Shown here: one piece after another, positions 52,987 through 61,289 of the stretch
Layout: every line of letters begins with the position of its first letter
Position numbering within the stretch: position 1 is the first letter of the stretch
Assembly: GCA_002279355.1 (NCBI GenBank)
Contig: NCBV01000006.1
Span: 87,655-151,654 of the forward strand
DNA length: 64,000 nt
Direction: 5' to 3'
Source of the DNA: Acidiphilium sp. 37-60-79
GTDB taxonomy: Bacteria; Pseudomonadota; Alphaproteobacteria; Acetobacterales; Acetobacteraceae
Notes under the pieces: model-generated
Database searches by the model: none
What the model saw: only the letters and a program-made list of their open reading frames with translations
Told to the model about the DNA's origin: nothing
Position numbers and translations under genes: made by a program

Positions 52987-53388
52987 TCATTTTTTGGACT
53001 CCGCAACGTAACGCTTGACCGTGTCAAAAACTGTAGGAAATTCCGGGTCGACTGCATCTACGTCCGGGTATTTACAAAGTTCGTCGGCTGATGTTCCTTT
53101 TCGGATATCGTCATCATCAAGAGCATCCCACCAGATAATTTGGTCTCCTGCTAACTGGCGAAACGAGGTGCTAAACTCTGTCTCCGTAAACTTATCCAAG
53201 TAAGGCTTGATTGTTTTTAAGAATATGCTCCATGTTTCAATTGCCTTTTGTTTATCTGAAACCAGAAACCAGACAGGCAACTCATCACCGCAATATTGAA
53301 TTTCGGATTGGACCTCAATCCATGATTTATGATCACAGTTATCCAACTCCTGCATAAGCGCTTCACGATCCGATTCAGTGACCTTCAT
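52987..53388 (-). CDS. Acidic protein of unknown function, possible orphan immunity protein
   Basis: A 133-residue soluble acidic protein (many Asp/Glu, Trp-rich middle: QIIWWDALDDDDIRKG) with no signal peptide or membrane segment. I do not recognise its family. AAGGAG lies six bases before the ATG at 53388, and this site overlaps the TAA of an upstream reading-frame fragment. Size, acidity, low G+C and position right after a truncated gene end fit an immunity protein left from a toxin-immunity pair; that is inference only. Confidence 0.65.
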   Translation of the reverse strand: MKVTESDREALMQELDNCDHKSWIEVQSEIQYCGDELPVWFLVSDKQKAIETWSIFLKTIKPYLDKFTETEFSTSFRQLAGDQIIWWDALDDDDIRKGTSADELCKYPDVDAVDPEFPTVFDTVKRYVAESKK

Positions 53389-53398
53389 AGACATCTCC

Positions 53399-53488
53399 TT
53401 AGGAATTCAGCTCGATTGGCGCTGGTTTCGTTGGCGGTTTTTCAGTTGCCCATTTCCAAGCGTCTCCTGGGATAGAGCAACCATTAAT
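53399..53488 (-). pseudogene. Remnant 3' end of a lost gene upstream of the orphan
   Basis: A 29-codon frame on the minus strand, from just after a TAA to the TAA at 53399-53401, encodes a tail ending WKWATEKPPTKPAPIELNS. It has no start codon with a ribosome-binding site and stops abruptly upstream. Its stop codon overlaps the AAGGAG used by the acidic orphan gene, the close spacing of a translationally coupled pair. The Trp/Pro-rich tail looks like real coding sequence, possibly the C-terminus of a toxin. The rest of the gene is gone. Confidence 0.4.
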
Positions 53489-53660
53489 TTAATTAGCGAT
53501 AGGATAAGGACCGCTAAACTCCAAAGCCGGTAGCCGCTCGGGCCGGGCTGGATGTCAGGTGCGGCTCAGCCAAGGGCTCTACAAGCCTCTGCCGTGAGGC
53601 AATAAGAAAATGAGGTTACACCGTCATTCACAATAACGGCTCAAACCTAACAAGGCTTAG

Positions 53661-54326
53661 TCATCGCGCTTTGCGGAAGGTCAAATTAAAGCGAAATTCG
53701 CCGGTCAACGGATGATGCCCCGCGGCCAATCGATGCACCCCATGATAGGTTTTGCGCGCCGGTCCTCCCCAAACCAGCCCGTCACCATGGTCCAATAGAA
53801 TACGTTGTGGACGAACCGAGCGAGTATCACCACCCCACAGGAATATCACCGGCAAACCTAACGATATTGAAACAATCGGCTGCCCAAAATCCCGCTCGTT
53901 GCGATCTTGGTGCAATGACATCCGTGCGCCCGCCTTGTAGCGATTGATCAGGCAGGCATCCGGCACGAATCCTGCAAATCCAGCTTCATCGGCTGCCCTC
54001 ATCGCCAGATCGGCAAAAACCTCCGGCATTTCTGGCCAAGGTTTTCCCGTGGTCGGATCGATCTGATCATACCGGTAGCCGGTCCTGTCGGTCACCCAAC
54101 CAACCGAGCCACAATTCGTCATCGCGACCGACATGGGCCATCCACCCGGGGTCGTCATGTGGCGGAAAGGGGCCGCAGAAACCACGCACGCGATCGCTGC
54201 AAGCAAAGCGCGCTCGTCCGGTCGGGCGAACCCGCCAAGATGCCGAGCGCCCGGACCAAGCTCGACTTTGCGGCGCGATACGCCGAACAAATCAATGCTC
54301 GGCGTTAGCAACTCAGGTGGCATCAT
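53661..54326 (-). CDS. alkB: AlkB alpha-ketoglutarate-dependent DNA dealkylase
   Basis: Fe(II)/2-oxoglutarate dioxygenase that removes methyl groups from 1-meA and 3-meC. The 221 residues keep every catalytic residue: His139 and Asp141 in SLHQDRNE, His195 in TYHGVH, and Arg212, Asn214 and Arg218 in FRFNLTFR, all offset by eight from the E. coli numbering. It begins at ATG 54326, six bases after the ada stop, so it is the second gene of an ada-alkB operon as in the E. coli adaptive response. Confidence 0.97.
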   Translation of the reverse strand: MMPPELLTPSIDLFGVSRRKVELGPGARHLGGFARPDERALLAAIACVVSAAPFRHMTTPGGWPMSVAMTNCGSVGWVTDRTGYRYDQIDPTTGKPWPEMPEVFADLAMRAADEAGFAGFVPDACLINRYKAGARMSLHQDRNERDFGQPIVSISLGLPVIFLWGGDTRSVRPQRILLDHGDGLVWGGPARKTYHGVHRLAAGHHPLTGEFRFNLTFRKAR

Positions 54327-54332
54327 GAAAAA

Positions 54333-55436
54333 TTATGCCCCGCTCTCGCGCGCGATGAGTTGGCGTTTTCGCTCAATCCCCCAGCGATAACCCCTGAGGC
54401 CGCCATCGGCCGCAATCACCCGGTGGCACGGGATCGCGACCGCTAGCGCGTTGGCACCGCAAGCCCGCGCGACGGCACGCACCGCGCTCGGCTTGCCAAG
54501 CTGTGCGGCAACCTCGCCATAGGTTCGGGTCTCCCCCGGCGGGATCGCGCGCAGCTCTTGCCAGACCCGGCGCTGGAAGGCGGTGCCGCGAATATCGAGC
54601 GGCAAGTCAAAAGCCTGATCTTGCCGAGGGTTATCCACCAAAGTCACCACCTGACCAACCCAGTCCGCGAATTCCGCTCCTGCGGCCGTGAGCGCCGCAT
54701 TCGGAAATCGTTGCGCGAGGTCACGCAAAAGCTCCTGGCGATCGCGCCCGATCAAGATCGCGCACAACCCCCGATCCGCCGCCGCCACCAAAACAACCCC
54801 CAGGCAAGATTCGCCATAAGCAAAGCGAATCGTCTCGCCTTGTCCTCCAGCCCGATAGCGCGAAGGCGTCATGCCCAGCATGTCATCGGCGGCTTCGTAA
54901 AATCGCCCCGATGAATTGAACCCCGCTTGATAAATTGCCTCGGTCACGCCCGCCCCTTCGGCCAAATGGCTCTGCACCCGCGACTGACGATGCGCGCCAG
55001 CATAGGCCTGCGGCGTGACGCCGGTGACGCGGCGAAACATCCGATGAAAATGATAGGCGCTGATATTTGCCTGTGCGGCGAGGTCGGCAAGCGGCAGCGG
55101 TTCCAAAGACGTCTCGATGATCCGGCAGGCGGACGCAATCAACGAAGCCTCGCGTTCCGCGCGGGGCGGCAGATCCGGGCGGCACCGCTTGCAGGCCCGA
55201 AAGCCAGCCCGGTGCGCCGCCTCGCGCGTGGCATGAAAAGCGATATTTTGGCGCAGGGCCGGGCGGGCCGCGCATGAAGGATAGCAATAAACCCCGGTCG
55301 TCGCGACGGAATAGAAAAAATGGCCATCTGCCCGCGCATCGCGCGTCCGCACGGCGGCAAGGCGCGTGTCATCGTCGGTAAACTGAGCCTGCGCGCGAGG
55401 TGACATGGCATTCTTCATCGGATTGAGCACATTCAT
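54333..55436 (-). CDS. ada: Bifunctional Ada regulator/O6-methylguanine methyltransferase
   Basis: DNA repair protein and activator of the adaptive response, 367 residues. The N-terminal zinc domain has Cys51 (the methylphosphotriester acceptor), Cys55, Cys82 and Cys85 in VYCYPSC and ACKRC. An AraC-type HTH follows (about 93-190, with YHFHRMFRRVTGVTP and FNSSGRFYEAADDMLGMTPSRYR). The C-terminal methyltransferase has the acceptor Cys337 in IPCHRVIAADG. GGAGAAG lies six bases before the ATG. It controls itself and alkB in model bacteria; no clear Ada box was recognised upstream. Confidence 0.96.
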   Translation of the reverse strand: MNVLNPMKNAMSPRAQAQFTDDDTRLAAVRTRDARADGHFFYSVATTGVYCYPSCAARPALRQNIAFHATREAAHRAGFRACKRCRPDLPPRAEREASLIASACRIIETSLEPLPLADLAAQANISAYHFHRMFRRVTGVTPQAYAGAHRQSRVQSHLAEGAGVTEAIYQAGFNSSGRFYEAADDMLGMTPSRYRAGGQGETIRFAYGESCLGVVLVAAADRGLCAILIGRDRQELLRDLAQRFPNAALTAAGAEFADWVGQVVTLVDNPRQDQAFDLPLDIRGTAFQRRVWQELRAIPPGETRTYGEVAAQLGKPSAVRAVARACGANALAVAIPCHRVIAADGGLRGYRWGIERKRQLIARESGA

Positions 55437-55590
55437 AACAAACTTCTCCGGTTAGGCGCCATTCATCAGCACCAACAATCCCGAGCAAAGCATTTCCATA
55501 GTCCCACCACACTCCGGGCCTTGCGCCGCAATTCAAAACGCACACGACGGCGATTGACAGCCGACGGTGCGATCAAGCAGGTATTCAGCG

Positions 55591-56451
55591 ATGAAATCCG
55601 CCGCCTTCGACTATGTCAGAGCCGGATCGGTCGCCGAGGCGATCGCCCGGCTTGCCGCCGACCCGTTCGGCACCAAACTCCTCGCTGGCGGCCAAAGCCT
55701 GCTGCCCGCGCTTAATTTGCGCCTCTCGGCACCCGCGTTGCTGGTCGATATCGCTCGGCTGCCCGAACTCGCCGGCATCACCCTGACGGGCACAACCCTG
55801 CGCATCGGCGCTGGTTGCACCCATGCAAGCCTGCTCACCGCCCCTGAAATCGCCCGCCACGCGCCCTTGATCGCCGAGGCGCTCGCTCATGTTGCGCATC
55901 CCGCGATTCGCTCACGTGGCACCCTTGGCGGCAGCCTCGCCAATGCCGATCCGGCGGCCGAACTACCCGCCGTGATGTTGGCCCTCGATGCCACCATGAT
56001 CATCGAAGGCCCTTCCGGAACCCGGCACATCAAAGCGACCGATTTTTTCACCGGCATGTTCGAAACCGCGTTGGCCGCGGATGAAATATTAATCGCCCTC
56101 GAAATCCCGATCCGCACGCAGCGCTCGGGTTTCGCCGAACTCGCCCGCCGCCACGGTGATTACGCCATAATCGGCCTCGCCGCGACCATGACCGCCGATG
56201 CCACGCGCTTAGCCTTCTTTGCCGGGGGTCCCACCGCACAACTCGCCCAGCGCGCCGCTGGCGCTCTCGGCACCGGGCCGCTCAATCACGAGCGGATCGC
56301 CGCCGCCTGCACCGCCCTCGCGCAGGATTTACCCGCGCATGATGATCCCGAAGCCAGCGCGTCCATGCGCCTGCATCTCGCCCGCGTCCTGCTGCGCCGG
56401 GTCATCACCCCATGGATAAATCCATCAATACGCACGCCGATCACCGCATGA
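55591..56451 (+). CDS. FAD-binding subunit of a molybdenum hydroxylase (CoxM-like)
   Basis: Middle subunit that passes electrons through FAD. The 286 residues begin MKSAAFDYVRAGSVAEAIARL and contain the two FAD loops AGGQSLLPALNLR near residue 32 and RGTLGGSLANADPAAELPAV near 110. The ATG at 55591 was chosen over an upstream start for family fit. Its stop overlaps the small-subunit start (ATGA). The coxM-coxS-coxL order is preserved. Confidence 0.92.
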   Translation: MKSAAFDYVRAGSVAEAIARLAADPFGTKLLAGGQSLLPALNLRLSAPALLVDIARLPELAGITLTGTTLRIGAGCTHASLLTAPEIARHAPLIAEALAHVAHPAIRSRGTLGGSLANADPAAELPAVMLALDATMIIEGPSGTRHIKATDFFTGMFETALAADEILIALEIPIRTQRSGFAELARRHGDYAIIGLAATMTADATRLAFFAGGPTAQLAQRAAGALGTGPLNHERIAAACTALAQDLPAHDDPEASASMRLHLARVLLRRVITPWINPSIRTPITA

Positions 56452-56909
56452 AGCCGATCACCCTCACCATCAATGGCGAAACCATCCGCGCAACCGTCCC
56501 CCCCCGGCTACACCTCGCTGATTTTCTGCGCGACCAATGCGGCCTCACCGGCACGCATCTCGGCTGCGAGCACGGGGTCTGCGGTGCCTGCACCATCCGG
56601 CTCGATGGCGCGATCGTGCGATCCTGCTTGGTGCTGGCCGTGCAAGCCGATGACACCATCATCGAAACCATCGAAGGGGTTACCGATTCCGGCGAAGCGC
56701 GCGCACTCCAAGCCGCCTTTGCCGCGCGAAACGCGCTGCAATGCGGCTATTGCACGCCGGGCATGGTGATCACCGCGCTCGATTTCCTCGCCACCGCACC
56801 CGACCCGTGCGACCGCAGCGCCATCCGCGCGCATCTCTCGGGCAATTACTGCCGCTGCACCGGCTACGAGGCGATCATCGATGCGATTGCTATGGTGGGT
56901 GGCCAATGA
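56448..56909 (+). CDS. 2Fe-2S subunit of a molybdenum hydroxylase (CoxS-like)
   Basis: Small iron-sulfur subunit, 153 residues. First cluster in LGCEHGVCGACTI plus RSC, second in LQCGYCTPGM and NYCRCTGYE, which is the usual eight-Cys pattern. Start and stop both overlap neighbours by the ATGA form (56448 and 56906), so all three subunits are translationally coupled. Related to the IorA-like protein at 37584 but from a separate enzyme. Confidence 0.93.
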   Translation: MKPITLTINGETIRATVPPRLHLADFLRDQCGLTGTHLGCEHGVCGACTIRLDGAIVRSCLVLAVQADDTIIETIEGVTDSGEARALQAAFAARNALQCGYCTPGMVITALDFLATAPDPCDRSAIRAHLSGNYCRCTGYEAIIDAIAMVGGQ

Positions 56910-59275
56910 GTTTCACCGATCCGGATCGCCCGTCGCGGCAAATCGGCCGCGCCCTGCCGCGCAGCGCCTCAAGGCGGCTCGCCCAGGGGCGCGGGCGGTT
57001 CGCCAGCGACATTACCCTCCCACGCATGGTCCATGCCGCCTTCGTGCGCTCGCCCCATGCCCATGCCGAACTCGGTGCCATCGCGCTGGACGCCGCCCGC
57101 GCCATGCCCGGAATCGTCGGCGTGTTCGATGCCGCCGCCATCGACCCGTGGTGCACACCCTGGGTCGGCACGCTCACCCACCTCGCCGGGCTGAAATCCG
57201 CGCCCCAATATCCGCTGGCCCGCGGTCGCGTGCGCTTTCACGGCGAACCGGTGGCCATGGTGCTCGCCACCAGCCGCGCTGAGGCCGAAGATGCCGCCGA
57301 GCAGATCACCGTTGATTACCAACCGCTCCCGCCGGTGGTCGATGCCCTGGCTGCGCTGGCCCCGGATGCCGTGCCGATCCACCCCGAACTCGGCGATAAT
57401 CTGGCCTTTGAACGGCGGATCGAGGCGGGCGACATCGCCGCCGCCATGGCCATGGCCGACGAGATCATCACCCTCGATTTCGACTTCGCCCGCCATACCG
57501 GCGTCACCCTTGAGCCGCGCGCCGTGGTGGCCGACTGGAATGAGGGCGAGCAACGCCTGACCGTGCACGCCGGCACCCAGGTCCCGCATATGTTGCAGGA
57601 TATCTACGCCCTTCATTTCGGGCTCGCGGCGCATCAAGTGCGGGTGCTGGCCCCTGATGTCGGCGGGTCATTCGGCATCAAAATCCATATCTACCCCGAC
57701 GAAATGGCCGCCATCGCCGCCAGCCGCGCCCTGCGCCGGCCGGTGCGCTTCGTCGCCGACCGGCTGGAGAGCTTCATCGGTGATATCCATGCCCGTGGCC
57801 ATCAGGTGCGCGCGCAGATCGGGGTCACCCGGGCCGGAGACATCACCTTCTTTGACGTCGATGACCTCACCGGCATCGGTCCCTATTCGGCCTATCCCCG
57901 CACCTCGGCGGTCGAGGCGAACCAGGTGATCAATCTGATCGGCGGGCCGTATGCCGTGGCGAATTATCGCGCCCGTGCGCGCGTTGTGTTCCAGACCAAG
58001 GCGATGATGTCGCAATATCGCGCCGTCGGTCACCCGATCGCCACCACGGTCACCGAGGCGCTGGTCGATGCGGCAGCACGGCGCATCGGCGTCGATCCGG
58101 TGACGTTGCGGCGGCGCAACCTGATCGCCGATGATGCCTATCCGTGCCAATCCGCCTCGGGCATGCGGTTCGAGGCGCTCTCGCACCATGGCTGCCTTGA
58201 AAAACTCCACGCGATGATGGGCTACGATGCGCTGCGGGCCGAACAGGCGGCTCTGCGCGCCCGCGGCGTGCGGCGCGGCATCGGCATCGCCAGTTTCATC
58301 GAAATCACCAATCCGGGCGCCGCGTTTTACGGCGTCGGCGGCGCGCATATCTCAGCGCAGGAGGGCGCAACCATCCGGCTTGATGCCGCCGGCCACGTCG
58401 TGCTGCAAGCGGGCGTCACCGAACAAGGCCAGGGGACTGAAACCATTCTCGCCCAAATCGCAGCGGAGGCGCTGGGCTTGGCCCCTGAGCAGGTTCTGGT
58501 CCGCCTGGGCGATACCGACTCAACGCCCTATGGCGGCGGCACCTGGGCCTCGCGCGGCGCCGGAGTGGGCGGCGAGGCGGCATGGCAAGCGGCGCACGCC
58601 CTGCGCGGCCAATTGCTCACACTGGCCGCAAGCCTCTTGCAGGCCGATCCGTCCCGCCTCGATCTGCGCAACGGTCAAATCACCGATGATGACGGCACAG
58701 CACGCATGGCACTGGCCGACCTCGCACGGATCGCGCATTTTCGGCCCGACACGCTCCCCCCCGGCATCGTCCCCGAATTGGCGGCAACCCGCCATCACGT
58801 GCCCCGCGACTATCCGTTCGCCTTCACCAATGGCGTGCAGGGCTCGCTGGTCGAAATCGATACCGAGACCGGCTTCATCACGCTGCTCCGCCATTGGGTG
58901 GTCGAGGATTGCGGCACCATCATCAACCCGCTGCTAGTCGACGAACAAATTCGCGGCGGCGTAGTGCAGGGGCTCGGTGCCGCCTTGTTCGAGGCCTGCC
59001 GCTACGACGCAGAGGGGCAAATGACCAACGCAACGATGGCCGATTATCTGGTGCCGATGGCCGCCGAGATGCCCGATATCGAAATCGGCCATGTCTGCAC
59101 CCCAACGGCGGAAACCGCGCTGGGCGCGAAAGGTGCCGGCGAAGCGGGCACCGCCGCCGCCGCCGCCGCCGTGCTCAACGCGGTAAACGACGCCCTGGCA
59201 CCGGATGCAGCCTTGCTCACCGCCTTACCGCTAACCCCCGCCCGAGTGCTCGCGGCACTCGGCGTGATCGGCTGA
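56906..59275 (+). CDS. Molybdopterin-binding subunit (CoxL-family aldehyde/hydroxylase type)
   Basis: Catalytic subunit of a three-subunit xanthine-dehydrogenase-family enzyme, 789 residues. It has no signal peptide, so it should be cytosolic. PDVGGSFGIKIHIYPDE, VLQAGVTEQGQGTETILAQIAAEA and the active-site Glu in GAKGAGEAGTAAAAAAV are present. The loop that reads AYxCSFR in true CO dehydrogenase reads QYRAVGHP here, so CO oxidation is unlikely. Candidates are an aldehyde, a nicotinate-like ring or a purine. It is preceded by ATGA overlap with the small subunit. No cofactor-maturation gene lies nearby. Confidence 0.9.
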   Translation: MSFTDPDRPSRQIGRALPRSASRRLAQGRGRFASDITLPRMVHAAFVRSPHAHAELGAIALDAARAMPGIVGVFDAAAIDPWCTPWVGTLTHLAGLKSAPQYPLARGRVRFHGEPVAMVLATSRAEAEDAAEQITVDYQPLPPVVDALAALAPDAVPIHPELGDNLAFERRIEAGDIAAAMAMADEIITLDFDFARHTGVTLEPRAVVADWNEGEQRLTVHAGTQVPHMLQDIYALHFGLAAHQVRVLAPDVGGSFGIKIHIYPDEMAAIAASRALRRPVRFVADRLESFIGDIHARGHQVRAQIGVTRAGDITFFDVDDLTGIGPYSAYPRTSAVEANQVINLIGGPYAVANYRARARVVFQTKAMMSQYRAVGHPIATTVTEALVDAAARRIGVDPVTLRRRNLIADDAYPCQSASGMRFEALSHHGCLEKLHAMMGYDALRAEQAALRARGVRRGIGIASFIEITNPGAAFYGVGGAHISAQEGATIRLDAAGHVVLQAGVTEQGQGTETILAQIAAEALGLAPEQVLVRLGDTDSTPYGGGTWASRGAGVGGEAAWQAAHALRGQLLTLAASLLQADPSRLDLRNGQITDDDGTARMALADLARIAHFRPDTLPPGIVPELAATRHHVPRDYPFAFTNGVQGSLVEIDTETGFITLLRHWVVEDCGTIINPLLVDEQIRGGVVQGLGAALFEACRYDAEGQMTNATMADYLVPMAAEMPDIEIGHVCTPTAETALGAKGAGEAGTAAAAAAVLNAVNDALAPDAALLTALPLTPARVLAALGVIG

Positions 59276-59286
59276 GCCTCAACCCG

Positions 59287-60018
59287 TCACGCACCCAAAA
59301 CTTTACGCAACGAGGCCTCGATTTGGCCGCCACAATAAGCGTCTCCATAATCTCGCTTCGCCTTGGCCGCCAGCGCGGCCAGCGGCGGTCGGTCCGCAAC
59401 GCGCCGGGTCAGGGCCGCGGTCAAGGGCGCAGTCTCCTTCAACATCGCCTCGATCGGCGCGAACCGGTCGCCCAAAGTGGACCATAAAATTGCCGTCACA
59501 ATATCGGCCACGCCAGGCCCATCGCCGCCCAGCAGAAAGCCGGAATCGCGCTGGAGCGCATGGCGGCGGCCGGTCTCCTCCCAAAACGACATCCATTTTC
59601 TGAGGCGGGGGATAAAAGCCGCCCAACGGGGTTTCGTCCAGAGTTGGCGTCCGCCATTCAGAGTGATTTCGTCGATCACATCATTGGCGTCATTAACAAT
59701 TTTCATGGTCATCGCCCGCAATCCAGGATCGGCAGGCAGCAAGCTCAGCGCCTCGCCCAGATAGAGGATAATCGCCGGCATTTGCGCGATGGCGAAATTC
59801 GCCTGGTTATCGATCAGCATCGGCGGGCCCATGAACGGCACCTTCATGTCCGCCACCGGCGCAGCCATCATGGTCGCAATTGCTGCACCGTCGCTCTCGG
59901 TCCAGCTCTTGCCACCAAAGGCCAGAACGGCGCGCACAAATTGCCCTCGGAACGGCACCGGCCAATAGGCGAGATCATAATCAGCCCGCCTCTGAGCGCT
60001 GGGCTTCGGATGGCTCAC
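59287..60018 (-). CDS. Glutathione S-transferase family protein
   Basis: A 243-residue cytosolic protein with an N-terminal thioredoxin-like half (DLAYWPVPFRGQFVRAVLAFGG, MLIDNQANFAIAQMPAIILYLGE with the glutathione-binding Gln/Met-Pro) and a helical C-terminal half with GDGPGVADIVTAILW. The cis-Pro is present; the catalytic residue is probably the Tyr/Ser of the first strand. The substrate is unknown. Its start overlaps the upstream DUF2934 stop (ATGA). It is convergent with the molybdenum hydroxylase operon. Confidence 0.82.
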   Translation of the reverse strand: MSHPKPSAQRRADYDLAYWPVPFRGQFVRAVLAFGGKSWTESDGAAIATMMAAPVADMKVPFMGPPMLIDNQANFAIAQMPAIILYLGEALSLLPADPGLRAMTMKIVNDANDVIDEITLNGGRQLWTKPRWAAFIPRLRKWMSFWEETGRRHALQRDSGFLLGGDGPGVADIVTAILWSTLGDRFAPIEAMLKETAPLTAALTRRVADRPPLAALAAKAKRDYGDAYCGGQIEASLRKVLGA

Positions 60019-60365
60019 CGTTCACCCTCACGAAACGCGCGGGCGATCTCGCGCGTTTCCGGCGTCGGCATCGAGTCACCCTGATCGGTAAAACGGGCCG
60101 GGAACTCGCCCAGATTCTCCTGCAAGGCTGCTTCCTCCACCAGAACCCCGTCCAATGTTTGACCCGGCGCTAGCGTGTTTGGGTTGGGCAGTAGCGTCGG
60201 CGCGTTATGTTCGATCGCATCGAGTTCCTCCGCACGCTCCCAATAAGCCGCGGACTGGCCGATGGGTCTGCCCTCGCTCTCCCAAAGATGATAGGCGCGC
60301 AGCCGAATCCGTTGCTCATGCGCCGCAGACGGCGTGAAGGGCGAGTCAGCTTGATCTTGTTGCAT
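60015..60365 (-). CDS. DUF2934-domain protein
   Basis: A 116-residue protein with the DUF2934 motif RIRLRAYHLWESEGRPIGQSAAYWERAEEL near residues 20-50, and an acidic tail. The function is unknown; such proteins are common in alphaproteobacteria. The ATG at 60365 follows GAGGAG by eight bases. Its stop overlaps the GST start, so the two are co-translated. Confidence 0.8.
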   Translation of the reverse strand: MQQDQADSPFTPSAAHEQRIRLRAYHLWESEGRPIGQSAAYWERAEELDAIEHNAPTLLPNPNTLAPGQTLDGVLVEEAALQENLGEFPARFTDQGDSMPTPETREIARAFREGER

Positions 60366-60504
60366 CGCCAATACTCCTCAAAGCGCGATAGCGCGCAGCC
60401 CTGATCACGTGTGCGCGCGAATCAATCCCGACAAGAATCGGAAACTACGCATCAGACGCGATCAGGTGACGACGCCCGCCAACAAGAATGGCCATGGAAG
60501 CGGT

Positions 60505-60945
60505 TCAGCGCTCCATCACAATAAGGGTCGATGTCGCCGAGGCGTAGAGCTTACCGGCGGCATCCGTCAGTCGCGCCTCGGCAAAAGCGGCCCGGCGGCC
60601 GATCGACACCACCGCACCGGTCGCCCGCACGATGCCAGTTTCAGCGGTCAGCGCCCGGTGATACGCAACTTTCAGTTCCAGCGTCGAATAGGCTTGCGAC
60701 GCGCTCAGTTTGGTATGCACGGCGCAACCACACGCCGAATCCAGCAAGGTCGCCGCGTAGCCACCATGCACCGTGCCGATCGGGTTATAGACCTCAATCC
60801 CGGGGCATCCTTCAAACACCACATGGCCCTCGGCCACCTCGACCAGATCAAACCCCATCGTGCGCCCAATCCCCGGCATTTTACCGGCGGCGATCATCGC
60901 GCGCAGTTGCTCAAGTCCGCTCAATGATGGGGGAAGGTCGTTCAT
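60505..60945 (-). CDS. PaaI-type hotdog-fold thioesterase
   Basis: Acyl-CoA thioesterase of 146 residues. The hotdog core shows FEGCPGIEVYNPIGTVHGGYAATLLDSACGCAV with the Asn/His/Gly-Gly catalytic stretch and the Asp at the active site, followed by AYSTLELKVAYHRALTAETG. The ATG at 60945 lies five bases after CAGGAG. Related enzymes remove aryl- or phenylacetyl-CoA dead ends. It is the last core gene before the integration junction. Confidence 0.88.
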   Translation of the reverse strand: MNDLPPSLSGLEQLRAMIAAGKMPGIGRTMGFDLVEVAEGHVVFEGCPGIEVYNPIGTVHGGYAATLLDSACGCAVHTKLSASQAYSTLELKVAYHRALTAETGIVRATGAVVSIGRRAAFAEARLTDAAGKLYASATSTLIVMER

Positions 60946-61289
60946 CGTCACTCCTGAATGATGGAAAGTTGATCCTATCACGTGCATGGTGATGCGGCTT
61001 TCGCTCCGCATGTTTCCACCGCGCCTGCCCAGTGCCTGCGCAATCCAAATTTATTTTTATCTCGAAAAGGGGTATATTAGTAGCCACTCGATTTTACGGC
61101 AAAAATTGGCGGACCTGACACGATTCGAACGTGCGACCTTTGCCTTCGGAGGGCAGTAACATTCGTTGACATAGAGCGAAATATGTCGCCAACGATCCCC
61201 ATTATCCCTGCATCTGTCAAATTATGTCTTTACATGACGACTAATGACACTGTAGCTATTAGGGACAGTCACCCTGGAGCCATAGGACC
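60946..61289. other. Gap holding the island integration junction
   Basis: This 344-base stretch has no gene. It contains the thioesterase upstream region, the tRNA-Arg 3' fragment at 61107-61155, and about 130 bases of phage-like A+T-rich sequence before the integrase, including likely integrase-arm or promoter DNA. Confidence 0.7.
61107..61155 (-). tRNA. tRNA-Arg(CCG) 3' fragment; island attachment site
   Basis: On the minus strand the 49 bases form the anticodon stem and loop (TGCC CTCCGAA GGCA, anticodon CCG), the variable region, a full T arm with TTCGAAT between GCACG and CGTGT, the 3' acceptor strand CAGGTCC, discriminator G and encoded CCA. The D arm and 5' acceptor strand (expected GGACCTG) are missing. 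It is therefore not a working gene but the 3' duplicated half left by integration into tRNA-Arg(CCG). Confidence 0.85.

Noticed and set aside
53630..53665. Integron attC-like core (ACCTAAC on the plus strand, GTTAGGT on the minus)
   Set aside because: Only one core-type heptamer is present; no paired GTTRRRY site at attC spacing and no integron integrase nearby.
54333..55500. Ada box upstream of ada
   Set aside because: No good match to the E. coli Ada-binding elements was recognised in the 5' region.
56906..59275. Carbon monoxide dehydrogenase large subunit
   Set aside because: The diagnostic AYxCSFR loop is replaced by QYRAVGHP.
61107..61155. Functional tRNA-Arg gene
   Set aside because: The D arm and 5' acceptor strand are missing, and no GGACCTG lies at the right distance on the minus strand.
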